Assembly: GCF_002917105.1 (NCBI RefSeq)
Contig: NZ_PQFZ01000002.1
Coordinates: forward strand, 434,001-498,000
Source of the DNA: Allobosea psychrotolerans
GTDB taxonomy: Bacteria > Pseudomonadota > Alphaproteobacteria > Rhizobiales > Beijerinckiaceae
Length of the DNA stretch: 64,000 bases
Direction: 5' to 3'
Shown: piece after piece, positions 61,978-64,000 of the stretch
Position numbering within the stretch: position 1 is the first letter of the stretch
How the letters are laid out: every line of letters begins with the position of its first letter
The notes under the pieces: generated by a model
What the model was told of the DNA's origin: nothing
What the model saw: only the letters and a program-made list of their open reading frames with translations
Database searches by the model: none
Position numbers and translations under genes: made by a program

Positions 61978-64000
61978 ATGAGCTATTCGCTGGCCGTCGA
62001 TATCGGCGGCACCTTCACCGATATCGTCCTGCGCGACTCCAAGGGCGGCCTCAGCGTCGACAAGACGCTGACCACGCATCACGACCTGCTCGAAGGCTTC
62101 TTCCGCGGCGTCGATTCGGTGCTCGGCAAGGCCGGCGTCGCGGCCGGCGCCGTCGACGGCCTGGTGGTCCACGCAACCACGGTCGTGACCAATGCTCTGA
62201 TCGAGCGGAAGGGCCTGCCGACGGCGCTCGTCGTGACCGAGGGCTTCCGCGACGTGCTCGCGATCCGCAACGAGCACCGCTACGACATGTACGATCCCCA
62301 GATCGAGTTCCCCGAGCCACTGGTGACGCGCGAGCTGACCTTCGGCCTGAAGGAGCGCGTCCTGGCCGACGGCACGATCGCGATCGCGCCTAATCCACAG
62401 GATATCGCGCAATTGGTGCGCGATATCCGCGCCAGCGGCGCGCGGGCGCTGGCGATCTGCTTCCTCAACAGCTTCGCCAACCCGGCCAACGAGGCCCTGG
62501 TCGCCGCAGCGCTGGCGCGCGAATTGAACGACGTCTTCATCTGCACCTCCTCGGAGGTCGCCCCGCAGATCCGCGAATATCAGCGCGCCTCCACCGCGAC
62601 GGTGAACGCCTATGCGATGCCGATCTCGCAGCCCTATCTCAAGCGCCTGAGCGACAGGCTGCGCGTCGAGGGCTTCGCCAACACGCCCTTGATCATGCTG
62701 TCCTCAGGCGGCGTCGTCGGCGCGGAAACGGCCGGGAAGAACCCGGTGCGCATGATCGAAAGCGGCCCCGCCGCCGGCGCGCTCGCGGCCTGCCATTATG
62801 CCGAACTGCTCGGCATCGACCGCTTGATGTCCTTCGACATGGGCGGCACCACCGCCAAGGCCTGCCTGATCGAGAACCGCACCCCGCTGGTCACCGGGCT
62901 GTTCGAGGTCGACCGGCGCTATCGCTTCAAGGAGGGCAGCGGCCTGCCCGTCACCGTACCCTCGATCGACCTGATCGAGATCGGCGCCGGCGGCGGCAGC
63001 ATCGCCCATGTCGACGATCTCGGCCTGCTCAAGGTCGGCCCGGAAAGCGCCGGCTCCAATCCCGGCCCCGCCTGCTACGGCCGCGGCGGCCAGAGCGCGA
63101 CCGTGACCGACGCCGACCTCGTGCTCGGCCTGATCGACGCCGAAAACTTCCTCGGCGGCGACATGTCGTTGGACAAGCCGGCCTGCGAAGCCGCGATGGC
63201 GCGGCTCGGCCAGGCGCTTAACGTCTCCCCCGTCCAGGCGGCGCGCGGCATCTACCGGATCGTGACCGAGGCGATGGCCTCCGCCGCGCGCACCCATGCC
63301 ACCGATCGTGGCGTCGATTATCGCGGCCTGCCGCTGTTCGCCTTCGGCGGCGCGGGTCCCTTGCATGCCTGCGGCGTCGCCGACCTGCTGCAGAGCACCT
63401 GCGTGATCGTGCCGCCGCAATCGAGCGTGCTCTCGGCCTTCGGTACGCTGGTGACGCCAGTCCGGCTCGATCTGGTGCGCAGCGACCTGACCTTGGTCGC
63501 CCATCTCGACTGGAGCCGCGTCGACCGCGTGCTCGGCGACCTGGAAAGCGAGGGCATGGCGGCGCTCGGCCAGTCCGGCTGCGCGCCCAAGGACGTCACG
63601 ATCCTGGTCGGCGCCGATATGCGCTATGTCGGCCAGCAGCACGAGGTCACCGTCATCTTCGAAACCGACCCGCGCCAAGGCCGCGATGCGGGCGCTCTCG
63701 CCCAGCAGTTCGAGGCGGCCTATCGCACGCTCTACGGCGTCAACCCCTCGCATGTCCCCATCGAGATCGTCACCTGGCGCGTGGTGGCGCGCGGCCCGTC
63801 CCCGCGTTTCGACGGCCAGACCCGTCCGCAGATCGCGCAAGGGCAGGCCAAGCGCCATCGCCCGGTCCATGCCTGGCAGGATGACCAGTCGGTCCCGGTC
63901 TATGAACGCGCCGCGCTCGCCGTGGGCCAGACCGTCGCAGGCCCCGCCATCATCGAGGAGCGCGAGACCACGACCGCGCTCCCCCCCGGCTGGAACGCCA
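61978..64000 (+). CDS. Second hydantoinase/oxoprolinase subunit A (partial, runs off the right edge)
   Basis: The frame is open from ATG 61978 to the end (674 codons). It shows VDIGGTFTDIVLRDS, HATTVVTNALIERKG, LSSGGVVGAE, FDMGGTTAKACLI and GAGGGSIAHVDD, the HyuA/AcxA pattern. It starts four bases after iclR. It is only moderately similar to the hyuA at 51248 and probably forms a separate enzyme with its own B subunit beyond the window. Confidence 0.92.
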   Translation, partial: MSYSLAVDIGGTFTDIVLRDSKGGLSVDKTLTTHHDLLEGFFRGVDSVLGKAGVAAGAVDGLVVHATTVVTNALIERKGLPTALVVTEGFRDVLAIRNEHRYDMYDPQIEFPEPLVTRELTFGLKERVLADGTIAIAPNPQDIAQLVRDIRASGARALAICFLNSFANPANEALVAAALARELNDVFICTSSEVAPQIREYQRASTATVNAYAMPISQPYLKRLSDRLRVEGFANTPLIMLSSGGVVGAETAGKNPVRMIESGPAAGALAACHYAELLGIDRLMSFDMGGTTAKACLIENRTPLVTGLFEVDRRYRFKEGSGLPVTVPSIDLIEIGAGGGSIAHVDDLGLLKVGPESAGSNPGPACYGRGGQSATVTDADLVLGLIDAENFLGGDMSLDKPACEAAMARLGQALNVSPVQAARGIYRIVTEAMASAARTHATDRGVDYRGLPLFAFGGAGPLHACGVADLLQSTCVIVPPQSSVLSAFGTLVTPVRLDLVRSDLTLVAHLDWSRVDRVLGDLESEGMAALGQSGCAPKDVTILVGADMRYVGQQHEVTVIFETDPRQGRDAGALAQQFEAAYRTLYGVNPSHVPIEIVTWRVVARGPSPRFDGQTRPQIAQGQAKRHRPVHAWQDDQSVPVYERAALAVGQTVAGPAIIEERETTTALPPGWNA

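Noticed and set aside
62704..63870. 388-codon minus-strand frame inside the second hydantoinase A
   Set aside because: It is antisense to a well-supported gene, with shadow-type composition.
1..64000. CRISPR arrays, tRNA or rRNA genes, prophage
   Set aside because: No regularly spaced repeats, no tRNA-like or rRNA-like stretches and no phage structural genes were seen.

Overview
The window is high-GC alphaproteobacterial chromosome, most likely from a soil or root-associated member of the Hyphomicrobiales (Bosea- or Bradyrhizobium-like). This placement rests on gene content: fixLJ next to fixNOQP/GHIS, FNR-type TTGAT-N4-ATCAA operators, PHB genes and dispersed intergenic repeats. It is inference, not a database result. 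No rRNA, tRNA, CRISPR array or intact insertion sequence was seen.

Region 1 (1-29.5 kb) is a low-oxygen island. It holds the heme sensor kinase FixL and its regulator FixJ (cut by the left edge), HemN, an Fe-S FNR-type regulator, the cbb3 oxidase structural genes ccoNOQP and the assembly genes ccoGHIS. These are followed by a Pat-type protein acetyltransferase, three universal stress proteins, an Nramp-related transporter, PHB synthase with a phasin, a second heavy-metal P-type ATPase, an APH/P-loop kinase fusion, a Nudix hydrolase, a decayed CBS-domain gene and a zinc alcohol dehydrogenase. At least six good FNR-type palindromes and three weaker ones lie mostly 55-70 bp upstream of start codons, several between divergent genes. 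The island reads as one hypoxia-survival regulon covering respiration, heme, carbon storage, protein acetylation and stress. It resembles the mycobacterial DosR regulon in its parts.

Region 2 (29.5-41.1 kb) has a fused PabB-PabC, a lone cobF, and a phosphonate operon. The operon is phnA, a second alkaline-phosphatase-superfamily hydrolase, and a peptide-type ABC importer, with a divergent LysR gene. One permease of the importer carries a frameshift, and a dispersed repeat abuts the 3' end of the other.

Region 3 (41.1-50.1 kb) has an IalB-family protein, an orphan FhuC-like ATPase, two small unknown genes and a complete siderophore-iron import operon (TonB receptor, binding protein, permease, ATPase). 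It ends in a scar-like stretch with gene fragments and an orphan palindrome.

Region 4 (50.1-64 kb) is catabolic: a LysR regulator, hydantoinase/oxoprolinase A and B subunits, a Tat-exported family-5 binding protein, a DUF1345 membrane protein, a GMC oxidoreductase, a frameshifted M20 peptidase, an IclR regulator and a second hydantoinase A gene that runs off the right edge. Five copies, some partial, of one interspersed repeat family are scattered through the window. Their hairpin arms differ in sequence but keep pairing.
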